Source: Prevotella sp.
GTDB taxonomy: Bacteria > Bacteroidota > Bacteroidia > Bacteroidales > Bacteroidaceae
Direction of reading: 5' to 3'
DNA: 38,855 bases
NCBI GenBank assembly: GCA_017471245.1
Contig: JAFUVB010000039.1
Span: forward strand, 1 to 38,855
The first letter of the stretch is position 1; each line of letters begins with the position of its first letter. A program made the translations under genes and the position numbers. This document shows, in pieces, positions 1 to 8,138 of the stretch. The notes beneath the pieces were generated by a model. That model did not search any database, was not told the origin of the DNA, and saw nothing but the letters and a program-made list of their open reading frames with translations.

Positions 1-137
1 ACCTTTGTGGCTGGGCATAGGGCTTAGTATCTTTTTGTTTGACACCTCAAAGTTACTAAATTTCCGTGACATACGGAAATCCCTGTGCTCTTTTTTACAC
101 CATCATATCACCTTATTTTGAACTTGCGGAACTTGAA
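1..137. other. intergenic, hairpin only
   Basis: This stretch lies downstream of the sugar reductase gene. I see no gene in it. It holds a short perfect hairpin at 60-80 (ATTTCCGT, 5-nt loop, ACGGAAAT). On the minus strand a TAACTTTG box (55-48) resembles a Bacteroidetes -7 element, but it has no -33 partner. The hairpin has no T-run on the minus strand, so I do not call it a terminator. Confidence 0.4.
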
Positions 138-1028
138 TTAAATATAATCAGAAATGGATTCCTTAATGCTTATGATGGGATTGTAGTTTATTAAGTTGTA
201 TAATTTAGAACCATCAAGTGCCAGATATTGCATGGCAGTATCGACTCTTTCAGACTGATTGAATACACTCTCTGACATTTGCTGGTCTAACTTATTGTAT
301 ATAATCTCAATCAGTTGATGTACCGAGACAGTATCAACACCACCTACATTGTAAATACCTCCATGAAGCCTCATTTGCACGGATTTCTGTATTATTACGG
401 ATATCTCTTTTACATGTATATATTGACGAATCTGTTCCCCACTCGTAAAATTTGGTACTAAGCCGTTTTTTAAAGCATTGATGGTATATGGTATCAGACG
501 GTTGGGATTCTCACCCTGGCCGTATATGGTGGGTAAAATGAAATGCCAATGCGTAAAGTCATGTCTATAGGAGGAAACAAATTTGGAAAACATTCTTTTG
601 CTGACTGTATAGTCATTGGGGGCAGGAGCTGAAGAATTGATAACGTCTTCTTCTGCAAAAGGATATCTTTGCATGGTCTCTCCCATCTCAAAATATGAGC
701 CGAAAGAAACAAAAACACCATTATAGTTTTTGTCTCTCAGTTGGAGGCATAAGGATACAGGACTGAAAACGTTTAATTTGTATATGATATCTTCTTTTTC
801 TCTCAGATTGGACTGTATACCAGCGCCAATTGCATAAATTATTAGGTCGGAGTCCAATAAAAAGGATACATCAAAGTTTTGATTTACCAAATCTATAGCA
901 TAAAATGAATCATAACTATGTGTGGGAGGCTCCAAACCAAAACAGTTGATGATATAACCCTGTTGCTGGAAATAATACCCAATTGCAGTCGAAAGGAATC
1001 CGTTTGTTCCTAAAATAGAAATAGTCAT
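138..1028 (-). CDS. NAD(P)-dependent sugar epimerase/reductase, CDP-abequose/paratose-synthase-like
   Basis: This 296-residue short-chain dehydrogenase/reductase of the extended (NDP-sugar) type has an N-terminal GTNGFLS nucleotide-binding loop. It has a Ser-containing SFGSYF strand and the catalytic Tyr-x3-Lys in YTVSK, followed by a family-typical LPTIYGQGENPNRLIPY stretch. Its start overlaps the stop of the CDP-glucose 4,6-dehydratase gene by 4 bases, so the two are probably translationally coupled. After RfbF, RfbG and RfbH, the missing step is 4-keto reduction of CDP-3,6-dideoxyhexulose, which fits this enzyme class (RfbJ or RfbS roles). The stereochemistry, and so the final sugar (abequose, paratose or another), cannot be read from the sequence. 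Family assignment is firm; the substrate is inferred from neighbours. Confidence 0.75.
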   Translation of the reverse strand: MTISILGTNGFLSTAIGYYFQQQGYIINCFGLEPPTHSYDSFYAIDLVNQNFDVSFLLDSDLIIYAIGAGIQSNLREKEDIIYKLNVFSPVSLCLQLRDKNYNGVFVSFGSYFEMGETMQRYPFAEEDVINSSAPAPNDYTVSKRMFSKFVSSYRHDFTHWHFILPTIYGQGENPNRLIPYTINALKNGLVPNFTSGEQIRQYIHVKEISVIIQKSVQMRLHGGIYNVGGVDTVSVHQLIEIIYNKLDQQMSESVFNQSERVDTAMQYLALDGSKLYNLINYNPIISIKESISDYI

Positions 1029-2110
1029 GATGGCTGACAGAAAGAATGGATTTGTTCAATGCAAAGCTGATAGACATTCTCATTTCTATATCGTCTATAC
1101 CAGTCTGCAGTTAGGTGACAACACTGTTCGATATTTGTACGAGGCTCCCAGCCTAGTTGGAATTTAGCTTTACTGATGTCGAGCAACAACAGGTTGGCTT
1201 CGTGTAAAGCATTGGAATTGGACACATCCTTTAATTTTCCTCGACCATAATAGTTGCATAGCATAGTGGCCACATCCCATACAGGGGTGATGCTTTCTGA
1301 GCGAGGCCCAAAATTCCAACCCTCACAATATTTGGTTGGTTCTTGTAACATTTTACTTGCAAGGAGTAGGTATCCAGAAAGAGGTTCAAGCACATGTTGC
1401 CAAGGACGGATAGCCTTTGGACTACGTATTTCAATGGGGTTATCTGCCTCCAATGCTCGGATGCAGTCAGGAACTATACGGTCTTTGGCCCAGTCGCCGC
1501 CGCCGACAACATTGCCGGCACGGACACTGGCTATGGATATGTGGTGTGTTTTTTCGTAATCTGCAGGATTAAAGAAACTCCTGCGCCACGAATTAATGGC
1601 AATTTCGGCTGCACCCTTGCTGCTTGAGTATGGGTCGTAGCCCCCCATTGGCTCATTCTCGCGATAGCCCCATATTTGTTCGCGGTTCTCGTAACACTTA
1701 TCGGTAGTAATCATCACCACGACTCTAACGCTGTCTGTCACACGAGCAGCCTCCATAATGTTGATACTGCCCATAACATTGGTTTCGTAGGTCTCAACAG
1801 GAATCTCATAACTCAGTCGAACCAATGGTTGAGCAGCTAAATGGAAGACGATTTCTGGCTGGTATTCAGCAAAGATGTCCTTCATCTTTTGGCCATCACG
1901 AATATCGGCACGGATATCGGCCTTGATTATATTGCCGATACCAGAAAGGATATAGTTGTCTTTATCAGAATAAGGATCAAGACCTATGCCAATGACCTCG
2001 GCACCTAATTCGTGGAGCCAAATGGAAAGCCAGCTACCCTTGAAACCTGTATGGCCAGTTACCAAGACGCGCTTACCTTGAAAAGCGCCATTGAAAATGT
2101 CGATGTTCAT
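1025..2110 (-). CDS. rfbG: CDP-glucose 4,6-dehydratase
   Basis: The 361-residue product converts CDP-D-glucose to CDP-4-keto-6-deoxy-D-glucose, the committed step to CDP-3,6-dideoxyhexoses. It starts with a Rossmann loop VTGHTGFKGSWL typical of RfbG. The substrate/NAD region includes FHLAAQPLVRLSY, a Thr-Thr-Asp segment (MITTDKCYENRE), and the catalytic Tyr-x3-Lys in YSSSKGAAE. Length matches the family (about 360). It lies 24 bases after rfbH and overlaps the downstream reductase gene by 4 bases, so it sits in the middle of a four-gene sugar-nucleotide operon. Nothing in the gene looks damaged, although the flippase gene of the same cluster is. Confidence 0.92.
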   Translation of the reverse strand: MNIDIFNGAFQGKRVLVTGHTGFKGSWLSIWLHELGAEVIGIGLDPYSDKDNYILSGIGNIIKADIRADIRDGQKMKDIFAEYQPEIVFHLAAQPLVRLSYEIPVETYETNVMGSINIMEAARVTDSVRVVVMITTDKCYENREQIWGYRENEPMGGYDPYSSSKGAAEIAINSWRRSFFNPADYEKTHHISIASVRAGNVVGGGDWAKDRIVPDCIRALEADNPIEIRSPKAIRPWQHVLEPLSGYLLLASKMLQEPTKYCEGWNFGPRSESITPVWDVATMLCNYYGRGKLKDVSNSNALHEANLLLLDISKAKFQLGWEPRTNIEQCCHLTADWYRRYRNENVYQLCIEQIHSFCQPS

Positions 2111-2134
2111 GTTATCACACAGATATCACTGATA

Positions 2135-3484
2135 TCATAACTTTAAGGATTGTAATTCCACAAAGTCTTTGATTGTTTGGGTCATATACTGAATCTTCTC
2201 AGGAGTCATACCAGGATAAAGGCCCAGCCAGAAGGAATTGAGCATGATGCTGTCTGTTACCTGTAGAGCACCTATCACACGGTAGTCAACACCTTCGACG
2301 TACTGTTCAAAGGCAGGATGACGTAACAGATTGCCAGCAAAGAGATTTCGAGTTTGAACCTTGTGGTCTTCCAGATACTTTGTCAATGCATTGCGGGTAT
2401 AACCGGCATCTTTTTTTACCGTGATGAAGAAACCAAACCAACTGGGACGACTGCTCTTCTGAGGTTCTGGTAATAAAAGACCATTAACTCCTTTCAACCC
2501 ATCATGCATCATATCAAAGTTCTCTCTCCTGCGACTGACAATGAAGTCGAGTTTCTCCAACTGAGCACAGCCGATGGCAGCTTGAAGGTCGGTTGCCTTC
2601 AGGTTATAGCCCAGATGACTATAGACATACTTGTGGTCGTAGCCTTGCGGGAGCAGACCAAATTGCCCCGCAAAACGACAACCACAGGTGTTGTCTATGC
2701 CACTTGCACACCAGCAGTCACGTCCCCAGTCACGATATGAGTTTATATATTTGTGGAGTTCGGGATTGTTAGTATAAACGGCGCCGCCTTCGCCCATCGT
2801 CATGTGATGAGGAGGATAGAAAGATGAGGTGCCGATGTCACCGATTGTGCCAGTTTTCTTCCATTCGCCATCAATGTAATATTCTGAGCCTAATGCATCA
2901 CAGTTATCCTCAACCAGCCATAGTTTATGCTTCTTGCAGAAAGCAACAACGACTTGAAGGTTGAAGGGGTTTCCCAAACTGTGAGCAATCATTACTGCTT
3001 TAGTCTTTGGTGATAATGCAGTTTCCAACTGGGTGGTATCAATATTGCCTTCTACGATGTTCATGTCGACGAATACAGGTACGGCACCATACTGGACGAT
3101 GCAGGCAACTGTTGTAGGAAAGCCTGCAGCCACGGTAATCACTTCATCTCCACGACGAATCTGTCGATCACCTAATTCTGGTGCAGTCAGAGCACTAAAA
3201 GCAAGAAGGTTGGCCGAAGATCCTGAATTACAAAGCGAGCAGTATTTAACTCCTAACCATTCAGCCAGACGAGTTTCAAACTTATGTACCCATGGACCTG
3301 CCGTCAGCCAAAAGTCCAATGAAGCATCAACCAAGTTGACCATTTCTTCATCATCAAAGAAACGGCCACCATAGTTCACTCGGCTTTTCCCTGGCTCAAA
3401 TTTAGAATGTACCGCATGAACTTCCCGGTAATAGTCTCGGGTCAATACAAGAATCTGTTTTTTTATTTCTTCTTTCTTTGACAT
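2135..3484 (-). CDS. rfbH: CDP-4-keto-6-deoxy-D-glucose 3-dehydrase (E1), RfbH
   Basis: This PMP-dependent, [2Fe-2S]-containing dehydrase removes the C3 hydroxyl of CDP-4-keto-6-deoxyglucose. It has the aminotransferase fold, but the usual cofactor lysine is replaced by His in FYPPHHMTMGEGG, the hallmark of this dehydrase group. A cysteine cluster (DCWCASGIDNTCGCRF) supplies the iron-sulfur ligands. I chose the Met-Ser-Lys-Lys start at 3484, giving 449 residues and an 11-base gap after rfbF. A longer in-frame start at 3526 would add 14 residues, overlap rfbF and carry a non-conserved leader. The enzyme needs an E3-type reductase partner, which is not visible in this window. Confidence 0.92.
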   Translation of the reverse strand: MSKKEEIKKQILVLTRDYYREVHAVHSKFEPGKSRVNYGGRFFDDEEMVNLVDASLDFWLTAGPWVHKFETRLAEWLGVKYCSLCNSGSSANLLAFSALTAPELGDRQIRRGDEVITVAAGFPTTVACIVQYGAVPVFVDMNIVEGNIDTTQLETALSPKTKAVMIAHSLGNPFNLQVVVAFCKKHKLWLVEDNCDALGSEYYIDGEWKKTGTIGDIGTSSFYPPHHMTMGEGGAVYTNNPELHKYINSYRDWGRDCWCASGIDNTCGCRFAGQFGLLPQGYDHKYVYSHLGYNLKATDLQAAIGCAQLEKLDFIVSRRRENFDMMHDGLKGVNGLLLPEPQKSSRPSWFGFFITVKKDAGYTRNALTKYLEDHKVQTRNLFAGNLLRHPAFEQYVEGVDYRVIGALQVTDSIMLNSFWLGLYPGMTPEKIQYMTQTIKDFVELQSLKL

Positions 3485-3495
3485 TTTGTTACTTT

Positions 3496-4296
3496 TTAAA
3501 AACCTTTTGGTACAGCACGTTCCCATTTCTTCCAGGGAGCGGTATTATTTTGCAACAACTTCTCTAACATCATTTTCTCACGGATATTATCCATACATTG
3601 CCAAAAACCTTCATGAATATAAGACATCAGCTGTCCTTGGCTTGCAAGTGTCTCTAATGGTTTCTTTTCAAAAACAGTTTCATCCCCATCCAAATAATCA
3701 AATATCGCTGGCTCTAAAACCATATAACCAGCATTGATAGGCGCTCCGTCAACAATGTTTTTCTCACGGAAAGACTTAACTGCATTATCTCCCCCAATAT
3801 TCAAAACACCTTTATCCTGTTTCATCTTGACAGCAGTTAGAGTGGCTATTCTTCCATGACTTTTGTGGAATCTCAACAACTCATTAATATCGACATCACA
3901 TACACCATCACCGTAAGTCATAAAAAAAGTTTCATTACCAATATACTTTTGAATTCTCTTAATACGACCTCCGGTCATAGTATTATAGCCTGTATCTACA
4001 ACAGTAACTCTCCATGGTTCACAATGATTAGTATGAACAGTCATTTCATTCTTCCCATCACGGTAATCAAATGTCACATCACTGTTGTGTAAGAAATAGT
4101 TAGCAAACCATTCTTTTATATACTCCTGCCTATAACCAGCGCATATAAAAAACTCTGTATGCCCGTAATATGCATATTCTTTCATAATATGCCAAATTAT
4201 CGGCATACCTCCTATTTCAATCATCGGTTTGGGTTTGTACTGTGACTCTTCTGATATCCGAGTTCCAAAACCTCCAGCTAAAATAACAGCTTTCAT
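3496..4296 (-). CDS. rfbF: glucose-1-phosphate cytidylyltransferase
   Basis: The 266-residue enzyme makes CDP-D-glucose from glucose 1-phosphate and CTP, the entry step of the CDP-3,6-dideoxyhexose pathway. The N-terminus has the nucleotidyltransferase signature LAGGFGTRISEES followed by KPKPMIEIGG. A metal-binding Asp lies in MTYGDGVCDVD. Length is close to the family norm (about 257). It opens the compact rfbF-rfbH-rfbG-reductase group. The pgm-type hexomutase at 9277-11025 could supply glucose 1-phosphate, though it is in a separate transcription unit. No convincing -33/-7 promoter is visible in the 118-base gap upstream. Confidence 0.93.
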   Translation of the reverse strand: MKAVILAGGFGTRISEESQYKPKPMIEIGGMPIIWHIMKEYAYYGHTEFFICAGYRQEYIKEWFANYFLHNSDVTFDYRDGKNEMTVHTNHCEPWRVTVVDTGYNTMTGGRIKRIQKYIGNETFFMTYGDGVCDVDINELLRFHKSHGRIATLTAVKMKQDKGVLNIGGDNAVKSFREKNIVDGAPINAGYMVLEPAIFDYLDGDETVFEKKPLETLASQGQLMSYIHEGFWQCMDNIREKMMLEKLLQNNTAPWKKWERAVPKGF

Positions 4297-4363
4297 TTGC
4301 TTTGCCTATTTGTTATTCTTGAATGGATGAAATTTACAAAATAATTCTTAAGATACAGATGGC

Positions 4364-4384
4364 TCTCGTTTAAAAAAAACGAGA
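4364..4384. other. short hairpin between flippase pseudogene and rfbF
   Basis: TCTCGTT at 4364-4370 pairs with AACGAGA at 4378-4384 around an A-rich loop on the plus strand (T-rich on the minus strand). It lies 30 bases past the end of the flippase pseudogene. It could be a weak terminator or an mRNA processing site, but there is no T-run after the stem. Confidence 0.3.
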
Positions 4385-4414
4385 AGGATTAGTAGAACAA
4401 GACTCCTACTACTA

Positions 4415-5765
4415 TCATTGAAGAAACAATGAAAGATATATATTCATTTCTATCTGGCCTACACAATAAACCACAACGGCCATCATTATTGACAGAATCG
4501 CATTAGAACTAACATCACGTAGTTGCTGAACAAATGGATATCCAACATATTTTTTGTTCGGATGCGCATTGATAATCAAAGCATATACCCCATAAACACA
4601 CATACCTGCAGCAATTGCTAATGGACTAATAAATGTTGTGACTATCAAGATTGCAACCATCACAGGCTTTTTGTATAATTCAAGTCTCAATAGCACATCT
4701 GCCCTTCCCACACCTTTCAATGCCTGTAAGTTGGCTGTGTTTAATATTCCTAAACATTCTGTTATACAAAGTATTTGCATAAAAGGAATACAGGGAGCCC
4801 ATTTCTCTGTATAAAGAAGTATTACAAGTTTATCACAAACTGCAGCCAATCCGAATAATATAGGCATCAATACATAGCTGCTGGTCTTCATGGATCTACT
4901 GATAGCACGAACTAAAGCATCACGGTCATTCTGTAGCTTCGACATTGCGGGGAACATAACCCCATTAATCGTAGAATCAATATTTCTGGTAAATAACTGA
5001 GGGATTCCTTCACCTCTGTTATAAAATGCCAAATCTGCGGCTGTGTATTTTATACCAATTATGTACCCCCTTAATTGATAGAATGATGTGCCGATTAGGC
5101 TTGACATCATATATTTCCAGCCAAATGAGAACAACTCTTTAAATCGAATTACTGAAAACTGCAACTTTGGGAGCCATCGTACGAAATAAAACAACAAAAA
5201 AGCACTAATGATCACACTTAACAAACTTTGTGCAACGAGTCCCCACACGCCATAACCTGAGTACGCCATGATTAAACCGATAATACCAGATATGACGGTG
5301 GCAATCATCGTAATATAAAAATAGAATTTAATATCCATTCTTCTTGTAAGAATGACATTTTGAATTCCACTAAAAGATGACACTACCATAGACAAGCCTG
5401 CTACACGAAGTACTGGAACAACAGTTTCGTTCTTGAATAACAGACCTAATAATGGTGCAATGGAAAACACTATAGCATATAACAATACTGAAAAAAACAA
5501 TTGCGCCCCAAAAACAGAAGAATAATCAAGATCGTCTGTTTCTTTTTTTTGAACAAGAGCTGTTCCAAATCCGCATTACTCAAGAATGCCTATCCATACC
5601 AAAAACATGCCTGACAAAGCAACGACTCCATATTCATTAGGCATTAACAATCGTGCAAGAATAACAAAAATAACAAAAACTAACAATTTGACCAGATATT
5701 TTCTGAAGAAATTGCCAAAAGAGTCCGGAAATTGTTTTCTGCTTTAAGTCTTCTGTATCAGACAT
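4415..5765 (-). pseudogene. Wzx-type O-antigen/polysaccharide flippase, disrupted
   Basis: Read from ATG 5765, the frame gives MSDTEDLKQKTISGLFWQF, the typical N-terminus of MOP/Wzx flippases. Homologous sequence then continues in another frame from about 5681 (FVIFVILARLLMP, then GMFLVWIGILE). That implies a one-base insertion (an extra A at 5681 or nearby) or an equivalent change. A second lesion is an in-frame TAA at 5578-5576, just before CGFGTALVQKKETDDLDY. Downstream of the TAA the frame is open to 4415, with hydrophobic segments to the C-terminus. Total length is 1351 bases, one more than a multiple of three. Two independent lesions argue for a real pseudogene rather than one sequencing error. 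An intact 361-residue C-terminal part could start at the TTG at 5500, but it would lack the first helices. Confidence 0.8.
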
Positions 5766-5813
5766 CTGTTAAAACCAGGAATTTGCTATTAGTGGAATCC
5801 GGTTAAATTGCTT

Positions 5814-6122
5814 TCATTCTTCTTTCTTCACCAATAATTCTTCAGGCACAAGAAGCAGATAATCAGAAAGCACAAACATGGCACTTGTGTTGGTATAATG
5901 ATTGTGTCCTTTGCACAAAGGAATAAGGAACACTGTTTCTGGATGCCCATCGTGGTAGACATGACAGCCCTCAATATCCGTCCTGTCACAGTGGATCTGA
6001 CAACAAACCTCTGCTTCTAAATCCGGTTTATGAACCTTCCAGTATTCCAACCAGCTGTCATAACCTGCAGGAACCTCATATTCTCCTACCACATTCCTTA
6101 CTAATGCCACTGCTTCTGCCAT
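5814..6122 (-). CDS. small Cys/His-rich protein, possibly HNH-like
   Basis: This is a 102-residue soluble protein of unknown function. Its centre contains EVCCQIHCDRTDIEGCHVYH, and the C-terminal half contains LIPLCKGHNHYTN. The spacing of Cys and His residues resembles a zinc-bound HNH-type fold (CxxxC then a C-x2-H-x-H cluster). I see no clear catalytic His-Asn-His series, so I name it only as similar. It sits between the AAA ATPase gene and the broken flippase gene, all on the same strand. No promoter of the usual type is visible in front of it. It may be accessory cargo of the variable sugar locus. Confidence 0.6.
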   Translation of the reverse strand: MAEAVALVRNVVGEYEVPAGYDSWLEYWKVHKPDLEAEVCCQIHCDRTDIEGCHVYHDGHPETVFLIPLCKGHNHYTNTSAMFVLSDYLLLVPEELLVKKEE

Positions 6123-6171
6123 AATTGTATTAAAAAAAATAAAAATATTGCAATATTTTTGACGTTTTTTT

Positions 6172-6284
6172 CAAATGCACTCAATTACACACAATCGGAA
6201 GAATTTTGTAGTATTACTATGCACTCAATGACACACAATCGGAAGAATGCGGTGGTATTTCAAATGTGCTCAATGATACACTGG
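6172..6284. repeat. 44-45-bp tandem echoes of the AAA ATPase gene tail
   Basis: The plus-strand words TGCACTCAAT (6176), TGCACTCAAT (6220) and TGTGCTCAAT (6265) mark three copies at steps of 44 and 45 bp. The first two copies continue as ACACAATCGGAAGAAT. The third copy is the end of the AAA ATPase coding sequence (its last codons and stop, 6260-6280). The downstream copies are therefore degenerate copies of a gene's 3' end, as if alternative tails had been left behind by recombination. Confidence 0.7.
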
Positions 6285-7912
6285 TGCTGCTTGGTCTTTT
6301 TATCGTAGTTGATACCCACAAGAACCACGGCACCTGCATGGTCTTTCAACACTCCGCCATAACGTTTCTCGTGAATTTGGTTGATGGCGGTGTCAGCAGA
6401 ATGGTCGTACTTCAACTCCAAGACCACAGCAGGGAGGTCACGATTGGGGCGAGGCAGCAGCACAATATCAGCGAATCCTTTTCCTGTAGGGAATTCGCGA
6501 ATCATCGTGAAATCCTTTCTTGCCATATAGTATGCTATCATCAGCACACACGAAAGGGAGTTCTCATCATTGTATTGCAGCACGCTGGTATTGTCGGAAT
6601 GGATGATGTCGACGGCATTTGCCACGTTCTCAGCCTTGCCCGTCAGGGTATCACTGAGCAGCTGTTCAGATTGCTTGATGGCATTGGCAATCACCTCCCA
6701 ACCGGTTTCTGAAACGATGGCATTCTTGAACTCCGTAGCCACCTCGCGGTTTGGTATCTTGCATGTCTGGCTATCCCTGTCATATGACAGATATCCCAGA
6801 TGTATCAGCAAGGTCAATACATCATCCTTGCTGCGCACTACATGCAAATCGTTTTGGAAACTCGCCGTATCCACATGACAAGACTCCCCTACCAGCAAAC
6901 GTATCACATCGTCTTTCAAACCGTCGAAATACATGCGTATGTACGCAGATACAGTGTCGTATGCCCCCGTATTTGACCAATAGGTGTCGCAATACTGATT
7001 ATAGAGTGCCGTCATGACGGATGTCGGATTGAACATTCCCTTGGTTCCTCCGATCTGATAGCCGTCATACCATTCCTCAAAAGAGGCATAATCCATCTGA
7101 TGGCTGGCACATAATTCGTTCACCTCTTGTAAGGTAAACCCGAAGCAATCGGCCATGGGACCGGGCTGGATGACAGAATATTCATGGAAATTATTCAGTG
7201 CAGACTGCGTATCATATTTCTTTATGGGCAAGATTCCCGTCATATATACGCCCGCGAAAGTAGACATTGCATTGGAAGATTTGAACAATCCTCGCAAAAG
7301 TCTTACGTATTGGTCTGTCACCTCACTATTTTTGCACTCCCTGAGGATAGCATCCCATTCATCGATAATCATGATGAATTTCTCAAAATATGGCTGCTGC
7401 GACACGATTGCATGCAGAACCTCAGCCAGATTGCTATTCTCCCGGAGTTGGGTTTCGGGGAATATCTCCTTCAGTTCCTCTATTAAATCGGATTCGATAT
7501 GCTCCACAACACTATTAGGATCATACCGAGTGACGAAGTCGGTCATATCCAAATAGATTACCGGGTAGCGCTGAAAAAAACGTGGAAAAGACGGAGATGA
7601 ATAGATGGTCAGGTCGGTAAACAGACTCCGATCGGCACACCACAGGTCATAATAAGCATACAACATCCTTGCACCCACCGACTTTCCGAACCGGCGGGCA
7701 CGACTTACGCACGTGAATTTCCGTTCTGTATTGAGTGTGGCGTTTACGATTTCGATGAGCTTGCTCTTATCAACATACTCGCCATTCCTGGCATCCCGGA
7801 ATCCGTCGTTGCCAATTTTCAGAAACCTTCCCATTGTTTTTTGGGCGGCTTTTCGCTGAAGATAATCACGCGAAAAGCATTGTTTTGGAGCCGTGTCGGT
7901 CTCTTCCTTCAA
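6260..7912 (-). CDS. AAA-ATPase with C-terminal PD-(D/E)XK-like nuclease domain
   Basis: This 550-residue protein belongs to the AAA-ATPase-like/DUF1703-type family common in Bacteroidales. The N-terminal half has a P-loop-like RARRFGKSVGARML and a Walker B MIIDEWD. The C-terminus has a restriction-nuclease-like core GFADIVLLP...VVLELKYD (Asp then Glu-x-Lys). A more typical family start is Met27 (MGRFLKIGNDGFR, 7834), but the longer start at 7912 is also open. A good -33/-7 promoter lies at 8045-8015, so the gene is its own transcription unit. The family often occurs in many copies per genome; its function is not established and links to mobile DNA or defence are inference. Copies of its 3' end follow it. 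Confidence 0.8.
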   Translation of the reverse strand: MKEETDTAPKQCFSRDYLQRKAAQKTMGRFLKIGNDGFRDARNGEYVDKSKLIEIVNATLNTERKFTCVSRARRFGKSVGARMLYAYYDLWCADRSLFTDLTIYSSPSFPRFFQRYPVIYLDMTDFVTRYDPNSVVEHIESDLIEELKEIFPETQLRENSNLAEVLHAIVSQQPYFEKFIMIIDEWDAILRECKNSEVTDQYVRLLRGLFKSSNAMSTFAGVYMTGILPIKKYDTQSALNNFHEYSVIQPGPMADCFGFTLQEVNELCASHQMDYASFEEWYDGYQIGGTKGMFNPTSVMTALYNQYCDTYWSNTGAYDTVSAYIRMYFDGLKDDVIRLLVGESCHVDTASFQNDLHVVRSKDDVLTLLIHLGYLSYDRDSQTCKIPNREVATEFKNAIVSETGWEVIANAIKQSEQLLSDTLTGKAENVANAVDIIHSDNTSVLQYNDENSLSCVLMIAYYMARKDFTMIREFPTGKGFADIVLLPRPNRDLPAVVLELKYDHSADTAINQIHEKRYGGVLKDHAGAVVLVGINYDKKTKQHQCIIEHI

Positions 7913-7996
7913 TCATAAAAGTGATTGACTGAAGGTATAAAGAGAACTGACATGCCTCCGCTTAGGGGCCTATTCGCCCGCAGATTATAGTATCGT

Positions 7997-8010
7997 TCTT
8001 TTCGAAAAGA
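7997..8010. promoter_or_regulatory. perfect 14-bp palindrome at predicted start site
   Basis: TCTTTTCGAAAAGA is a perfect palindrome just past the -7 box of the AAA ATPase promoter, overlapping the expected transcription start. Its position fits an operator, but no regulator gene is next to it. Confidence 0.35.
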
Positions 8011-8014
8011 TATG

Positions 8015-8045
8015 CAAAAGTAGTGTTTTTTTCCGAGAGGACAAA
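8015..8045 (-). promoter_or_regulatory. promoter for AAA ATPase gene
   Basis: On the minus strand TTTG (8045-8042) is followed after 19 bp by TACTTTTG (8022-8015). This matches the Bacteroidetes primary sigma consensus TTTG-N19-21-TAnnTTTG. The ATPase start codon is about 100 bases downstream. Confidence 0.7.
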
Positions 8046-8138
8046 GCGTTTGCGCATGTTTTTAGCGCGAAATCGCCGTTTCGACGTGAAAAACCGCAAA
8101 TCTTCATCCGCAGGATTATGATTCTGCATTCGCGGAAA

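Noticed and set aside
3484-3526. Longer start for rfbH
   Set aside because: It would overlap rfbF by 31 bases and add a leader without family likeness; Met-Ser-Lys-Lys at 3484 fits better.
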